64,000 nucleotides of DNA from Aquabacter sediminis (GCF_028863665.1 NZ_JARBFX010000008.1:1-64000), one strand, 5' to 3'. Positions 35,613 to 43,659 are shown, numbered from the stretch's first letter. Translations and numbers: made by a program. Notes: a model not told the origin generated them from the letters alone.

Positions 35613-38600
35613 TCACTCCGCCGCCTGCGCCTCCGGCCGGGCGGCGGGCGGGGCGCGGAAGCGAGCCAGGAGGTCGGCCTCCTCCGCCTTGGCGGCCGTC
35701 AAGTGACGGACCTTCACAGGACCATAGCCGCGGATCTTGGCGGGGATGGAGGCGAGCGCCACCGCATAGGCGTGGTTGTCGAGGCTCAGCGCCCCGATCA
35801 GTTCCGCCACCAGCTTCTCATAATCCTTGATGAGCGCCCGCTCCGTCCGGCGCTCCTCGCTCCACCCGAAGATGTCGAGCGGCGTGCCGCGCAGCGCCTT
35901 GAAGCGCGCGAGCCAGGAAAAGCCCTTCATCATGCGCGGCCCGAACCGCATCTTGCGCGGCTCGCCGGTGACCGGATCAGGCTTGGCGAAGAGGGGCGGG
36001 GCGAGGTGGAATTCGTAGGAGAGGTCCCCCTCGAAGGCCGCTTCCACCTGGCGCTGGAACGCGCCATCGGAGAAGAGCCGCGCCACCTCATACTCGTCCT
36101 TATAGGCCATGAGCTTGTAGAGATTGCGCACCACCGCCTCGGTGAGGCCGGACCGGCCGGGGGCGCGGGCCGCCTCGGCGGCCTGTACCTTGTCCACCAG
36201 CGCCTTGAAGCGGGCGGCGTAGCGGGCGCTCTGATAGGCCGTGAGGTCGGCCACCCGGCGGGTGATCATCTCCTCCAGGGAGGTTGAGAGCACGCGCGCA
36301 TCGGAGGTGGGCGCGGACGTGCCGATGGCGGCTTCCACGCGGGCGGGATCATGCGCCGCACGCCGGCCCCACAGGAAGGCGGCCTGGTTCATGGCCACCG
36401 CCTCGCCATTCAGCTCGATGGCCTTGAGAATGGCCTCGGCCGACACCGGCAGGCCGCCGAACTGATAGGCATAGCCCACCATGAAGATGTTCTGGGCCAG
36501 CGAGTTGCCGAACAGGCCGGTGGCGAGGCGGCTCGCCTCGATGAGATGGGTGTTCTCCTCCCCCGCAGTGGCGGCGATGGTGCGCTTGATGCGGGCGCTG
36601 GGGAGCGAATAGTCGGCATTGCGGGTGAAATCGCCAGGCAGCACCTCGTGGGTGTTCACCACCACCAGCGTCTTGCCGGGCTTCACCGACGCCAGCACCT
36701 TCTTGGTGCCGGCCACCACCAGATCGCCGCCCAGGATAAAGTCGGCCCCGCGCGCGGGAATGCGGATGGCGGTGATGTCCTCGGGCGTATTGGCGAGGCG
36801 GATATGGCTGTAGACCGCCCCGCCCTTCTGGGCGAGGCCGGCCATGTCGATCATGCCGCACGCCTTGCCTTCCAGGTGCGCCGCCATGCCCAGGATGGCG
36901 CCAATGGTCACCACGCCGGTGCCGCCCACCCCGGTGGCGATGACGCCATAGGTGCCCTCGATGGCGGGCAAGGTGGGCTCGGGAAGCTCAGGCCAGTCGC
37001 CTGCGCCCGCCGCCGCGCCCGCGCTCTTGCGGGGCTTGGCGCCATGCACCGTCACGAAGGACGGGCAGAAGCCGTTCACGCAGGAAAAGTCCTTGTTGCA
37101 GGAGGACTGGTCGATCTCCCGCTTGCGGCCCCACTCGGTTTCCAGCGGCTGCACGGAGACGCAATTGGACTTCACGCCGCAATCGCCGCAGCCCTCGCAG
37201 ACGCGCTCATTGATGATGACGCGCTTATCCGGGTCGGGGAACTGCCCGCGCTTGCGGCGGCGGCGCTTCTCGGAGGCGCAGGTCTGGTCATAGATGAGGG
37301 CGGTCACGCCGGGGACGGTGGCCAGCTCGCGCTGCACCTTGTCCAGTTCATCCCGGTGATGGATCGTCAGGCCGTCCGGCCACTTGATGCCGGCGGGATA
37401 TTTGTCCGGCTCGTCGGTGACGATCACCACTTTCTGCACGCCTTCGGCCGCCACCTGCTGGGCGATCATGGGCACGGTGAGATTGCCGTCATGGCGCTGG
37501 CCGCCGGTCATGGCGACCGCGTCGTTGAACAGGATCTTATATGTGACGTTCACCTTGGCGGCCACGGAGGCCCGCACCGCCAGATAGCCGGAATGGTTGT
37601 AGGTGCCGTCGCCCAGATTCTGGAACACGTGGCCGCGCTTGGAGAAGGGCGCCTCGCCGATCCAGTTGGCGCCCTCCCCGCCCATCTGAGTGAAGCCCAC
37701 CGTCTGGCGGTCCATCCACTGCACCATGTAGTGGCAGCCAATGCCCGCATAGGCACGCATGCCCTCGGGCACCTTGGTGGAGGTGTTGTGGGGGCAGCCT
37801 GAGCAGAAATAGGGAATGCGGGTGGCTACGTCGCCGGTGGCGGCCAGCACACGCTGGGCCTCCTCCAGCTCCGCCACGCGGGCGGCGATGTCGGGGATGT
37901 CGCCATAGGCGAGCAGCCGCTTGCCGAGTGCGATGGCGATGTCGTTGGGATCGAGCGCGCCCTTGACCGGGAACAGCCAGCGGCCCTGCTCGTCCTTCTT
38001 GCCGATGCAGACCGGCTGGTTGGCGGTGCCGTACAGCTCCTCGCGCACCTGCACCTCGATGAGGGAGCGCTTCTCCTCCACCACCATGATGAGGTCGAGG
38101 CCGCGGGCGAAATCCTGGAGGCCCTGGGTCTCCAGCGGCCAGGGGCAGGCCACCTTCCAGATGCGGATGCCCAGGTCGTTGGCCCGCACCTCGTCAATGC
38201 CCAGCTCGTCCAAGGCGAGGCGCACGTCGAGATAGCTCTTGCCCACGGTGGCAATGCCGATGCGCGGGCGCGCGCCGCCGGAGGTGATGAAGCGGTTGAG
38301 CCGGTTGGCGCGCAGAAAGTGAATGATGGCGTCGCGCTTATATTCCTGGAGGCGCTCCTCCTGCGCCAGCGCGGTATCCCCAAGGCGGATGTTCAGGCCG
38401 CCGGGGGGAAGGGTAAAGCCCGCGAGATCCGCCAGCACCACACGGTCCAGGCGCCCATCCACGATGCCGGTGGATTCGATGGTGTCCTTGACCGCCTTCA
38501 GCCCCACCCAGGCGCCGGAAAAGCGCGAGAGCGCCCAGCCATAGAGGCCGTAATCGAGGATTTCCTGCACGCCCGCCGGATTGAGGACGGGGATCATCAC

Positions 38601-39095
38601 GTCGACGAAATGGAACTCGCTCTGGTGGGCGGTGGTGGAGCTTTCGCAGGTGTGGTCGTCCCCCATAAGGGCGAGCACGCCGCCGTGGGGGGAGGTGCCC
38701 GCATTATTGGCGTGACGGAACACGTCGCCGGAGCGGTCGACGCCCGGCCCCTTGCCGTACCAGAGGCCGAACACGCCGTCATACTTGCCTTCGCCACGCA
38801 GTTCCGCCTGCTGCGAGCCCCACAGGGCGGTGGCGGCCAGATCCTCGTTCAACCCGCTCTGGAACAGGATGTCGTTGGCTTTCAGCACCTTGTCGGCGCG
38901 CAGGAACTGCTGGTCGAGGCCGCCCAGCGGCGAGCCGCGATAGCCGCTGACATAGCCGGCCGTGTTGAGCCCGACCCGCCGGTCTCGCTCCTTCTGCATC
39001 AAGGCGAGGCGCACCAGCGCCTGGGTGCCGGAAACGAAGACCTCTTCCTTGGCGAGGTCGTATTTGTCGTCGAGCGAGACAGGCTTCAATGCCAT
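35613..39095 (-). CDS. Fused indolepyruvate ferredoxin oxidoreductase
   Basis: The 1160-residue protein joins the alpha and beta parts of indolepyruvate:ferredoxin oxidoreductase. It starts with VSGTQALVRLALMQKERDRR and GYRGSPLGGLDQ. The middle has the thiamine-diphosphate domain (PYFCSGCPHNTSTKVPEG, GIGCHYMVQWMDRQ) and a Cys-rich Fe-S segment (VCEGCGDCGVKSNCVSV, then CNKDFSCVNGFCPS). The C-terminal gamma-type domain has GVGGTGVVTIGAILGMAAHL. It oxidatively decarboxylates aryl- or branched-chain 2-oxoacids to acyl-CoA. GGGAGG precedes the start. Two TGCA-N-TGCA dyads lie about 160-200 bases upstream. Confidence 0.94.
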   Translation of the reverse strand: MALKPVSLDDKYDLAKEEVFVSGTQALVRLALMQKERDRRVGLNTAGYVSGYRGSPLGGLDQQFLRADKVLKANDILFQSGLNEDLAATALWGSQQAELRGEGKYDGVFGLWYGKGPGVDRSGDVFRHANNAGTSPHGGVLALMGDDHTCESSTTAHQSEFHFVDVMIPVLNPAGVQEILDYGLYGWALSRFSGAWVGLKAVKDTIESTGIVDGRLDRVVLADLAGFTLPPGGLNIRLGDTALAQEERLQEYKRDAIIHFLRANRLNRFITSGGARPRIGIATVGKSYLDVRLALDELGIDEVRANDLGIRIWKVACPWPLETQGLQDFARGLDLIMVVEEKRSLIEVQVREELYGTANQPVCIGKKDEQGRWLFPVKGALDPNDIAIALGKRLLAYGDIPDIAARVAELEEAQRVLAATGDVATRIPYFCSGCPHNTSTKVPEGMRAYAGIGCHYMVQWMDRQTVGFTQMGGEGANWIGEAPFSKRGHVFQNLGDGTYNHSGYLAVRASVAAKVNVTYKILFNDAVAMTGGQRHDGNLTVPMIAQQVAAEGVQKVVIVTDEPDKYPAGIKWPDGLTIHHRDELDKVQRELATVPGVTALIYDQTCASEKRRRRKRGQFPDPDKRVIINERVCEGCGDCGVKSNCVSVQPLETEWGRKREIDQSSCNKDFSCVNGFCPSFVTVHGAKPRKSAGAAAGAGDWPELPEPTLPAIEGTYGVIATGVGGTGVVTIGAILGMAAHLEGKACGMIDMAGLAQKGGAVYSHIRLANTPEDITAIRIPARGADFILGGDLVVAGTKKVLASVKPGKTLVVVNTHEVLPGDFTRNADYSLPSARIKRTIAATAGEENTHLIEASRLATGLFGNSLAQNIFMVGYAYQFGGLPVSAEAILKAIELNGEAVAMNQAAFLWGRRAAHDPARVEAAIGTSAPTSDARVLSTSLEEMITRRVADLTAYQSARYAARFKALVDKVQAAEAARAPGRSGLTEAVVRNLYKLMAYKDEYEVARLFSDGAFQRQVEAAFEGDLSYEFHLAPPLFAKPDPVTGEPRKMRFGPRMMKGFSWLARFKALRGTPLDIFGWSEERRTERALIKDYEKLVAELIGALSLDNHAYAVALASIPAKIRGYGPVKVRHLTAAKAEEADLLARFRAPPAARPEAQAAE

Positions 39096-39587
39096 CAGGG
39101 CCTCCCGACGCGGCGCCATGCCCGCGCCTGCCGGCTTGGGCGAGGTGCCGCGCCGGTTTGATCTACCTCAAGGCTGACACGGAGTGCCGCACCCCGCAAT
39201 TTCGTTGTTTGGAAGGGTTGTGAAATGAAATTGCCGAAAAAGCGGGCTTGGCGAACTTTGGTGCACTGCATCAAATTCTAGGCTTGCATTGCACCCTCGC
39301 CGCAAAGACGGCCCGCATGGACAATGGCCCCCATCCACTTGCGGGAAGCAGGCTATCGCGAAGTAGAGGAACTTGCCTTTCCTCCTGTTACAGATTGTAT
39401 TTCGTAATCATGACACGATGAAAGAAATCAAAACAAAATTATCATGGAATCCACCAATCGGGATGGTATCATTTACACAATTAAACCATAAAGTAGAGAT
39501 TAAAGACTGTGGCGCGCCGCAATCCAAGAAGATGACGTGCGCAGCGAAGATTTACTCAGTGCTACAAAGTGAATGACGGAGATCATC
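39096..39587. other. AT-rich intergenic region before the leader-peptide array
   Basis: This 490-base spacer holds the divergent promoters. The left part has the TGCA-N-TGCA dyads. From about 39400 to 39540 it is markedly AT-rich (for example AATCAAAACAAAATTATCAT), unlike its flanks. A 67-codon frame (39373-39576) runs through it from a TTG but shows no family features. Confidence 0.5.
39257..39295. promoter_or_regulatory. Paired TGCA-N-TGCA dyads upstream of the oxidoreductase
   Basis: TTTGGTGCACTGCATCAAA (39257-39275) is a near-perfect 19-base palindrome centred on TGCA-C-TGCA. A second TGCA-T-TGCA sits at 39285-39293. Together they also form GGTGCACTGCA-N14-TGCATTGCACC. A related single site lies upstream of the GNAT gene at 18438. 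Confidence 0.55.
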
Positions 39588-39911
39588 ATGAACGACAAAG
39601 TGTCCGCCTTCTTCGCCGCAGCGAAGGCTGAGCCGGAACTCGGCAATAAGGTCCAGGCCGTCTATGGCGATGCCGCCACGGCCGTGGCCGCCCGCCTGTC
39701 CGAACTGTCGCAGGGCACCGCCTATGCCTTCAGCGCGGAAGAACTTCTGAACCAGGGCGGCCTGTCGGACGACCAGCTGGACGGGGTGAGCGGCGGGGCC
39801 GGCATCACCAAAATCGAGTATTCCTCCTCGTACACGGGGCGGGGCCCGATGCCCAAAATGGACGATCCGCTCAACATTTTCAGCGGTCTCAACAATTTCA
39901 AGTTCCGCTGA
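39588..39911 (+). CDS. Nif11-like leader RiPP precursor, copy 1
   Basis: The 107-residue peptide has a leader of residues 1-70: helical N-terminus, conserved ARLSELSQGTAYAFSAEELL, then LSDDQLDGVSGG ending at Gly69-Gly70. Nif11-type leaders have this LSD..L..VsGG ending and direct modification of a downstream core. The core (71-107) is AGITKIEYSSSYTG... and ends LNNFKFR, rich in Ser/Tyr and without Cys. GGAG precedes the ATG. It opens an array of five paralogues. No modifying enzyme, protease or exporter is adjacent. A bacteriocin-like or signalling product is possible; calling it RiPP is inference from the leader. Confidence 0.75.
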   Translation: MNDKVSAFFAAAKAEPELGNKVQAVYGDAATAVAARLSELSQGTAYAFSAEELLNQGGLSDDQLDGVSGGAGITKIEYSSSYTGRGPMPKMDDPLNIFSGLNNFKFR

Positions 39912-39920
39912 CGGCCCCAT

Positions 39921-39951
39921 GGGCGAGGCGCGCAGGTGAAGCGCCTCGCCC
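39921..39951 (+). terminator. Hairpin between leader-peptide copies 1 and 2
   Basis: Arms GGGCGAGGCGC (39921-39931) and GCGCCTCGCCC (39941-39951) give an 11-base perfect stem with no T tract, starting 10 bases past the copy 1 stop. It may modulate readthrough within the array. The matching spacer before copy 3 keeps the right arm but has lost the left arm. Confidence 0.5.
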
Positions 39952-39985
39952 ACACCAACCTGGAGAGCGACTGGAGTTTTGCGAG

Positions 39986-40297
39986 ATGACCAATAACGTG
40001 TCCCGCTTCATGGAGGCATCCCAGTCGGATGCCGATCTCGCCCAGAAAGTGGAGGCCATCGGCGCCGAGGCCGCAGCCCTGGTCGCGGCGCGCCTGTCCG
40101 AGCTTTCGCAGGCGACGGCCTTCCCCTTCGCTCCTGGCGACATCCTCTCCGCACGCACCGTGCCCGATGACAATTTAGAGATGGTAAGTGGCGGTCTTTT
40201 TGGGCTCGACATAGACCGATATACTACAAAACATGAGTTCAAGATTGGCCCATTCTCTTTTACTTTGTACGATAATCCATATTATTATCTTGGTTAG
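39986..40297 (+). CDS. Nif11-like leader RiPP precursor, copy 2
   Basis: The 103-residue peptide has a leader nearly identical to copies 3 and 4 (VSRFMEASQSDADLAQKVEA, ARLSELSQATAFPF) ending MVSGG at residues 66-70. The core has DIDRYTTKHEFK and IGPFSFTLYDNPYYYLG, Tyr-rich and Cys-free. GC falls from about 70% in a 60-base stretch of the leader to about 36% over the last 97 bases of the gene, so the core has a different base history. In frame after its TAG stop lies the tail of a ruined further copy. Confidence 0.75.
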   Translation: MTNNVSRFMEASQSDADLAQKVEAIGAEAAALVAARLSELSQATAFPFAPGDILSARTVPDDNLEMVSGGLFGLDIDRYTTKHEFKIGPFSFTLYDNPYYYLG

Positions 40298-40600
40298 AAA
40301 CAAAAAACTGAACTCTATTATCTATTTTTTGAGACCCTGCTCAGAAGCGGCAATCTTTCAGACGAAAATCTGGACGAGGGAAGCGGGGGAAGTGGATACG
40401 CGTGATCCATGATCCACCCGAAGATGCGCGCAAAGAAAAGCTCCACCGCTGCTCCCCCACAACGGACCGCCTTGCTGCGCATCGTCACGAAGATGCGGGC
40501 GAGAGAGTGAGGAAGGGCACCCGGACGGCCCGGAAACAAATTCGGGCCGATCAACAATTTCAAGCTGTACCAGCGGCAGATGGGCGGAGTGGGCGAATGA
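40298..40600 (+). pseudogene. Remnant of a sixth leader-peptide gene
   Basis: Directly after the copy 2 stop, and in the same frame, the DNA reads ...FETLLRSGNLSDENLDEGSG then GSGYA and TGA at 40403. This matches the end of the copy 1 leader (EELLNQGGLSDDQLDGVSGG). Farther on, 40538-40600 reads KFGPINNFKLYQRQ in another frame, resembling both the copy 1 end (LNNFKFR) and the FGPF core of copy 3. The first 40 or so leader codons are missing and the rest is frameshifted. It is a decayed copy, probably derived from a copy 1-like gene. Confidence 0.7.
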
Positions 40601-40646
40601 AGCGCCTCGCCCGCACCTCTTCCCTCACCCAAAGGAGTCTTGCGAG

Positions 40647-40958
40647 ATGACCAGCAACGTGTCCCGCTTCATGGAGGCGTCCCGGTCGGATAGCGATCTT
40701 GCCCAGAAAGTGAATGCCATCGGTGCGGAAGCAACAGCCCTTGTGGCGACGCGCCTGTCCGAGCTTTCGCAGGGCACCGCATTTCCCTTCAAGCCCGGTG
40801 AAATGCTCGCCGCACATCCCGTTGTGGACGACGAATTGGGCGCCGTAACCGGCGGATCGATGCTTGATTCTGTCAGGGCAGCCCAAAGAAAATATGAAGT
40901 TACGTTCGGACCATTTACCTTCACCTTCTACGACAATCCCGCGCTGAATATGGTTTAG
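40647..40958 (+). CDS. Nif11-like leader RiPP precursor, copy 3
   Basis: The 103-residue peptide has leader VSRFMEASRSDSDLAQKVNA, RLSELSQGTAFPF, and VTGG at residues 67-70. The core is SMLDSVRAAQRKYEVT then FGPFTFTFYDNPALNMV. The FGPFTFTFYDNP segment is closely related to IGPFSFTLYDNP of copy 2, so these two cores share an ancestor. No Cys. The 5' spacer (TGAAGCGCCTCGCCC..CACC to TTGCGAG) is a copy of the one before copy 2. Confidence 0.75.
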   Translation: MTSNVSRFMEASRSDSDLAQKVNAIGAEATALVATRLSELSQGTAFPFKPGEMLAAHPVVDDELGAVTGGSMLDSVRAAQRKYEVTFGPFTFTFYDNPALNMV

Positions 40959-41041
40959 TTGCCATTTTTTCGTGAGTGAAAGGGGCGGACGTCACCGGAC
41001 AGCCCATGATTGCCGACGAACACATTGGGGAGGCTGACGAC

Positions 41042-41341
41042 ATGGCCGATAACATTTCCCGCTTCATGGATGCATCGCAAGCGGATGCCGATCTGGCGCA
41101 AAAGGTGAATGCCGTCGCCAATGAAGCTGCGGCTCTCGTGGCGGCGCGCCTGTCCGAGCTTTCGCAGGCGACCGCCTTTCCCTTCACGGTTCAAGAGGCC
41201 CTCGCCGAACGCCCCATGTCAGACAACCAGCTTGAGGCGATGACGGGGGGTGCCAAGAATTACTCCATGCGTGAGATCAATCTTGGATTCTTTACGATTC
41301 GATATTTGAGCCCAAACAATATGCGCATCGGCTTCGACTGA
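41042..41341 (+). CDS. Nif11-like leader RiPP precursor, copy 4
   Basis: The 99-residue peptide has leader ISRFMDASQADADLAQKVNA, ARLSELSQATAFPF, MSDNQLEAMTGG, with Gly69-Gly70 in register with the others. The core AKNYSMREINLGFFTIRYLS ends PNNMRIGFD; LGFFTIRY may be a diverged form of the FGPFTFTFY block. It is AT-richer than the leader. The start was set at MADNISRF, because the upstream extension to 40976 is not conserved; GGGGAGG lies ahead of it. Confidence 0.75.
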   Translation: MADNISRFMDASQADADLAQKVNAVANEAAALVAARLSELSQATAFPFTVQEALAERPMSDNQLEAMTGGAKNYSMREINLGFFTIRYLSPNNMRIGFD

Positions 41342-41389
41342 AAGACGAATGCGGGGTAGCCGCGCGGTCGTTGAGATTGAAAAACGCTG

Positions 41390-41413
41390 ACGTGGGCCAT
41401 TCAGGCCCCACGT
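41390..41413 (+). terminator. Weak hairpin after copy 4
   Basis: ACGTGGGCC and GGCCCCACGT form an imperfect stem with one bulge, followed by TCTCTGCTT. It could end the transcript before copy 5. Confidence 0.4.
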
Positions 41414-41578
41414 TCTCTGCTTAACGAGAGATCCAAGGGGAGCGGCCCCGGCCATTGCCTCCCAGGCCGATGTCACGCCTTATTTGCGGCCGCTTTACCC
41501 TACAGGAAAGCGCCGCTGTTGCGGCATGCGACTGTTCCGGTCCGGGTGGGCGCCTGCCGCGCCAGGATGGAGGGCATG

Positions 41579-41845
41579 ATGAACAAGGTGTCCCAGTTCC
41601 TCGAATCCACCAAGGCGCAGCCGGAGCTTGCCGGCCAGGTGGACGCGATCTTCGCGGAGGCCGCCGCCACCCTCGCTGTCCGGCTTTCCGCGCTGTCGCA
41701 GGGCACGGCCCACGCCTTCGCGCCGCAGGACGTGTTCGGTGCCCGCCCGCTGGATAGCGACCAGCTGGAAGGCGTTTCCGGCGCCGGCTTTCTGGACGAT
41801 GTGAACTACCAGGGCTTCGTCGACATGATGATGTCCCGCAAGTGA
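41579..41845 (+). CDS. Nif11-like leader RiPP precursor, copy 5 (divergent)
   Basis: The 88-residue peptide is the shortest and most diverged: KVSQFLESTKAQPELAGQVD, VRLSALSQGTAHAF, LDSDQLEGVSGAG. The double Gly is replaced by Gly-Ala-Gly, so a GG-type protease may not cut in the same way. The core is only about 18 residues (FLDDVNYQGFVDMMMSRK). Base composition is uniform, unlike copies 2-4. GGAGGG precedes two adjacent ATGs (41576, 41579). It is separated from copy 4 by 237 bases. Confidence 0.7.
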   Translation: MNKVSQFLESTKAQPELAGQVDAIFAEAAATLAVRLSALSQGTAHAFAPQDVFGARPLDSDQLEGVSGAGFLDDVNYQGFVDMMMSRK

Positions 41846-41933
41846 GCCCGGCCCGGTCGGTCGCATCGCCGCGCCCAACCGGGCACAGCTCCTTTGGAAC
41901 CTTGCCCCGCACCCCGGCGTGCCGGGACATGCG

Positions 41934-42941
41934 CTAGCCCGGCAGCAGGCGTTCGCTGGCCAGGTACCCGGTCAGGAGCGCCAGGCCGAAGCCCATCACG
42001 AGGCAGGCGGCCATAAGCTCCACCGCCAAGGTGACCATGGCCGCCCTTGGCCCCCCAAAGCTTGCCAGCCCCACCGCCGCGCGCTTGCCATAGACCGCCA
42101 GGGCGGCAATGGCGGACACCGTGATGGCGGTGCCCACCCCCATGGCGAAGACCGAGATCACGCCGCTCCAGGGCACGCTCTGGGCGAGGGCGAAGGTGAG
42201 CACCAGGATCGCCCCCGAACACGGCCGGGCGCCGGCGGAGACCACCGCGATGGCCGCCCGGCGCCAGCCGCCTCGCCCATCCAGCAAGTGCGGATCGGGA
42301 GCATGCTTGTCCACGCAGCCGCAATCGGGGCCGTGCACATGGTCCGCCGGCACGCCACGCAGCAGGCGCACCAGGCTGCGCCCCTTGGTGAAGGCGAGCC
42401 ACGCCCCGAACAGTGCGATGCCGCCATAGGCCGCAATCTCCACCATGGTCATGGCGTTGGCCATGGAGACGGCGGTGGCGCCGAACAGCACCGCCAGCAC
42501 GCCCACGAACAGGATGGCCGCGCAGGCCTGCACCAGCGCGGAGGCGAATGCCAGGCCGATGCCCCGCCGCAGGGTGCCACCATCCGCCAGCAGATAGGAG
42601 GAGATCACCGCCTTGCCGTGGCCGGGGCCGGCGGCGTGGAAGATGCCATAAAGGAAGGAGAGACCCGCCAGCACCTTCACCGCATTGCCATCGGCCTTGG
42701 CGGCCCGCACCGCCTGGATGAGGGCGCGGTAGAATTCCGATTGCTTGGCGAGGATGAAGCCGGTGAAGCCCGAGGGCGCCGCGCCGGGCGTCCCCATGCC
42801 GAAGGGGGAGGCCTTCGGCCCGGCCTGTCCGAGGGCCTGTGCCGCTACAGTTCCCGCATGGGCATCCAGGGCAAGAAGGACAGCAAGGACGAAAGCGGCG
42901 ATTAGGGAGCCGCGCAGCACGGGCGCCAGCCGAAGCGTCAC
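41934..42941 (-). CDS. NicO/RcnA-type nickel-cobalt exporter
   Basis: The 335-residue membrane protein has about seven spans and the NicO motif LSFLYGIFHAAGPGHGKAVI in the second hydrophobic region. A His/Cys/Asp-rich cytoplasmic loop follows (DHVHGPDCGCVDKHAPDPH) and then SAGARPCSGAILVLTFALA. These are features of RcnA/NreB-like nickel/cobalt efflux or transport proteins. It starts at GTG overlapping the stop of the DUF1007 gene (GTGA), so the two are coupled; this pair is common in alphaproteobacteria. Direction of transport is inferred from the family. Confidence 0.85.
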   Translation of the reverse strand: MTLRLAPVLRGSLIAAFVLAVLLALDAHAGTVAAQALGQAGPKASPFGMGTPGAAPSGFTGFILAKQSEFYRALIQAVRAAKADGNAVKVLAGLSFLYGIFHAAGPGHGKAVISSYLLADGGTLRRGIGLAFASALVQACAAILFVGVLAVLFGATAVSMANAMTMVEIAAYGGIALFGAWLAFTKGRSLVRLLRGVPADHVHGPDCGCVDKHAPDPHLLDGRGGWRRAAIAVVSAGARPCSGAILVLTFALAQSVPWSGVISVFAMGVGTAITVSAIAALAVYGKRAAVGLASFGGPRAAMVTLAVELMAACLVMGFGLALLTGYLASERLLPG

Positions 42942-43579
42942 GGACACTTCACCGTGACCTTGTTGGCGAACTGCGCGCCATAGGTGCTGGAGGAGGTCAG
43001 GTCCGTGAAGAAGCTCTCGGACAATTGCATGGTCTGGGGCTGGTTGGGCACCACCACTTGCGAGGTGCACCCCGAGGGGGCACCGGCAAGCGCCACCGGG
43101 TCCTTATCGGCGAAGCTGAAGGAGACGAAATAGGTGGGATCGTAGATGTCGAAGCTCATCAGCCCTTTGGCCGGGACAGGCTTCACCAGCGGCAGGACGA
43201 AGTGCAGGGTGAGCGCTTCATTCTCATAGGTCAGGTGATAATCGACCGGATCCTTGAAGGCGAGCTTGGCGGTCGCGTTCTTGGCCTTGACGAAGTAGCC
43301 GTATTCCTTGAGCGAGGTGACATTCACCTCCGCCAGCGGCTTCAGCACCTTGTCGGGATAGGTCCCGTCCTTGTTGCGCTCCAGGCCCTGAAGGGCGAAG
43401 GCGGTGAAGGCCTCGTCGAAGGTCCAGTCCTGCTTCAGCCCGGTGACCATGCCGTCCGGCCCATACATGACCTGCGTCTGCATGGTCACCCAGACATGGG
43501 GATGGGCAAGCGCGCTGCCCGCCGAGCCGAGGACGGCCAGCATGGCGCAGGCAAGAAGGCGGAGGGAACGCGGAATCAT
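42938..43579 (-). CDS. DUF1007 periplasmic protein
   Basis: The 213-residue protein has a signal peptide ([19 protein letters not shown]) followed at once by [15 protein letters not shown], the DUF1007 start whose N-terminal His residues after cleavage suggest metal binding. [15 protein letters not shown] and [14 protein letters not shown] follow. It probably delivers or scavenges metal for the adjacent exporter, with which it overlaps. Confidence 0.87.
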   Translation of the reverse strand: MIPRSLRLLACAMLAVLGSAGSALAHPHVWVTMQTQVMYGPDGMVTGLKQDWTFDEAFTAFALQGLERNKDGTYPDKVLKPLAEVNVTSLKEYGYFVKAKNATAKLAFKDPVDYHLTYENEALTLHFVLPLVKPVPAKGLMSFDIYDPTYFVSFSFADKDPVALAGAPSGCTSQVVVPNQPQTMQLSESFFTDLTSSSTYGAQFANKVTVKCP

Positions 43580-43659
43580 GGCCACACCTTTCAGACGCCG
43601 AACTCCTCGCTTGGCAGTTCGGCGGAAGGATGGCGGACGGGCCCGGCGCCGGCCGCCCG

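Noticed and set aside
39373-39576. 67-codon frame just before the first leader-peptide gene
   Set aside because: It starts at TTG without a ribosome site, lies in AT-rich intergenic DNA and shows no leader or other family features.
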